From Unio delphinus (Eukaryota > Mollusca > Bivalvia > Unionida > Unionidae): a stretch of 64,000 bases of DNA. Position numbers and translations under genes: made by a program. The stretch covers positions 6,645,001 to 6,709,000 of the forward strand of contig JAQISU010000096.1 in NCBI GenBank assembly GCA_029339505.1, given 5' to 3'. This document shows, piece after piece, positions 62,505 through 64,000 of the stretch; the stretch's first letter is position 1; each line of letters starts with the position of its first letter. A model generated the notes under the pieces. That model did not search any database. It was not told the origin of the DNA and worked only from the letters and a program-made list of their open reading frames with translations.

Positions 62505-63432
62505 TTAGATATTATATTAGATGCAGTGATAGATATGTGAAGACCTCTTTATTAGAGATTATATTAGATACAGTAATATATATGCAGAAGACCTCCTCTT
62601 CATTAGAGATTTATATTAGATGCAGTGATAGATATGCAGAAGACCTCTTCATTAGAGATTATATTAGATGCAGTGATAGATATGCAGAAGACCTCTTCAT
62701 TAGAGATTATATTAGATGCAGTGATAGATATGCAGAAGACCTCCTCTTCATTAGAGATTTATATTAGATGCAGTGATAGATATGCAGAAGACCTCCTCTT
62801 CATTAGAGATTTATATTAGATACAATAATATATATGCAGAAGACCTCCTCTTCATTAGAGATTTATATTAGATGCAGTGATAGATATGCAGAAGACCTCT
62901 TCATTAGAGATTATATTAGATGCAGTGATAGATATGCAGAAGACCTCTTCATTAGAGATTTATATTAGATACAATAATATATATGCAGAAGACCTCCTCT
63001 TCATTAGAGATTTATATTAGATGCAGTGATAGATATGCAGAAGACCTCTTCATTAGAGATTATATTAGATGCTGATAGATATGCAGAAGACCTCCTCTTC
63101 ATTAGAGATTTATATTAGATGCAGTGATAGATATGCAGAAGACCTCTTCATTAGAGATTATATTAGATGCAGTGATAGATATGCAGAAGACCTCTTCATT
63201 AGAGATTTATATTAGATACAATAATATATATGCAGAAGACCTCTCTTTAGTGATTATATTAAATGCAATGACTTATATGCAAAACCTTCTATTTGGGGAT
63301 CATATTGGATGCAATGACAGAAGTGCAAAGGACCTAATAATTAGGGATTATATTAGATACAGTGGCAGATATGCAAAGAAACCCTCTTAATTAGGGATTG
63401 TATTAGATGCAGTTAAAGATATGCAGAGAAGC
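62505..63432. repeat. 48/52 bp minisatellite array
   Basis: The basic unit is ATTAGAGATTATATTAGATG, then CAGTGATAGATATGCAG, then AAGACCTCTTC (48 bp). A 52 bp variant has CCTCCTC and an extra T. The two types are intermixed. Copies after about 63240 are more diverged (AATTAGGGATTATATTAG, ATGCAAAGAAACC). The 48 bp type is a multiple of 3, so it reads as a 16-residue protein repeat, which is an artefact. Confidence 0.93.
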
Positions 63433-63438
63433 TTTTGT

Positions 63439-63678
63439 TTGTTTTTTTTATAGTTTAACGCCATTTTTCAGCACAATATAGGCTATACATGGCGGCCAGT
63501 ATTAATGTTGGAGGAAGAACCCGGAAAGAACCATCTACACACGAGAAGCTACTGGCAAGCTTACTCACATAACTACATTAGCTGAATCTTGGACTTGAAC
63601 CCACGCAGACAGAGGTGAGATGGCAGCGATCCATAACAAACAGCGCTTAAGACCACTCGGTTGCTCGGGGCCCCTGAA
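63439..63678 (-). mobile_element. SINE family A inserted in the minisatellite
   Basis: Minus orientation: an inverted body with TAACGCCATTTTTCAGCAC, an inverted B box in GACTTGAACCC, and an inverted A-box remnant CCACTCGGTTG near 63652-63662. It is flanked by AAGCTTTTGT (63429-63438) and AAGCTCTTGT (63679-63688), a probable 10 bp target duplication with one change. Confidence 0.85.
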
Positions 63679-63688
63679 AAGCTCTTGT

Positions 63689-63880
63689 AATTAGGGATTA
63701 AATTAAATGCAGTGACACATATGCAAAGAAACCTGCATAATTAGGGATTATATTAGATACAGTGTCAGATATGCAAAGAAACCCTCAAATTAGGGATAAT
63801 ATTAAATACAGTGACAGATATGCAAAGAAACCCTCTTAATTAGGGATTAAATTAGATGCAGTGACAGATATGCAGGTCTG
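63689..63880. repeat. Minisatellite array, continued after the SINE
   Basis: About four more diverged units of the same array (AATTAGGGATTA, AGATGCAGTGACAGATATGC, AAAGAAACC), proving that the SINE landed inside it. Confidence 0.9.
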
Positions 63881-64000
63881 TCATGGGAGATGACTTTTGT
63901 ATTTAAAAAGTATAGGAAACTCATGGGAGTTTTACTGTCATAAATTGAGTAAATCATCATTTAGTAAAATATTTTATAGTTTTAAAACCACCATTTGCAT

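Noticed and set aside
62505..63390. CRISPR-like or protein-repeat array
   Set aside because: Units are contiguous without unique spacers, the DNA is eukaryotic, and the 52 bp units break the frame, so it is a minisatellite.

Overview
This is a 64 kb stretch of AT-rich, intron-containing, transposon-dense animal nuclear DNA. The mix of tRNA-derived SINEs, L2/CR1-, RTE- and Tx1-type LINEs, a Polinton/adintovirus-like remnant and many long (TA)n and (TTA)n tracts suggests a marine invertebrate, most likely a mollusc (bivalve-like). That placement is inference. No bacterial features, rRNA genes or CRISPR arrays are present.

Two host genes can be supported. (1) A single-exon RBBP4/RBBP7-like WD40 histone chaperone gene lies on the minus strand (17760-19004, 414 aa). 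It looks like an old intact retrogene, and three acidic peptide-binding positions of the family are changed. (2) The 5' two thirds of a phosphoglucomutase-1 gene lies on the plus strand. Seven exons run from 42943 to 61511 with consistent GT/AG borders and phases, and carry the catalytic serine loop, the metal-binding loop and the sugar-binding loop. The gene continues beyond the window.

Layout. 1-8.4 kb: AT-rich DNA with one SINE, one foldback repeat and no gene. 8.4-9.2 kb: an RTE-like LINE fragment with a 5' inversion. 9.2-13.5 kb: a decayed Tx1/L1-like LINE with ORF1 and ORF2. 14-17.7 kb: nothing recognised. 17.8-19.0 kb: the RBBP4-like gene. 19.4-23.2 kb: microsatellites and 3' ends of minus-strand LINEs. 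23.4-25.5 kb: a Polinton/adintovirus-like remnant (zinc-ribbon/phospholipase A2 protein, probable integrase N-terminus, packaging ATPase). 25.7-26.1 kb: another LINE 3' end. 27.1-31.5 kb: SINEs and an L2/CR1-like LINE interrupted by a SINE. 31.8-35.2 kb: a longer inverted copy of the same LINE. 36-39.2 kb: dispersed repeats, including a 450 bp MITE. 39.5-42.1 kb: a 2.57 kb element with long terminal inverted repeats. 42.25-42.69 kb: a second MITE copy just upstream of PGM1. 42.9-61.5 kb: PGM1 exons, whose introns hold a foldback element, SINEs, a transposase fragment, MITEs and tandem repeats. 62.5-63.9 kb: a 48/52 bp minisatellite split by a SINE.

Apart from the two host genes, most coding-like sequence here is decayed mobile-element sequence. 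Many long open frames are only translations of microsatellites or SINEs.
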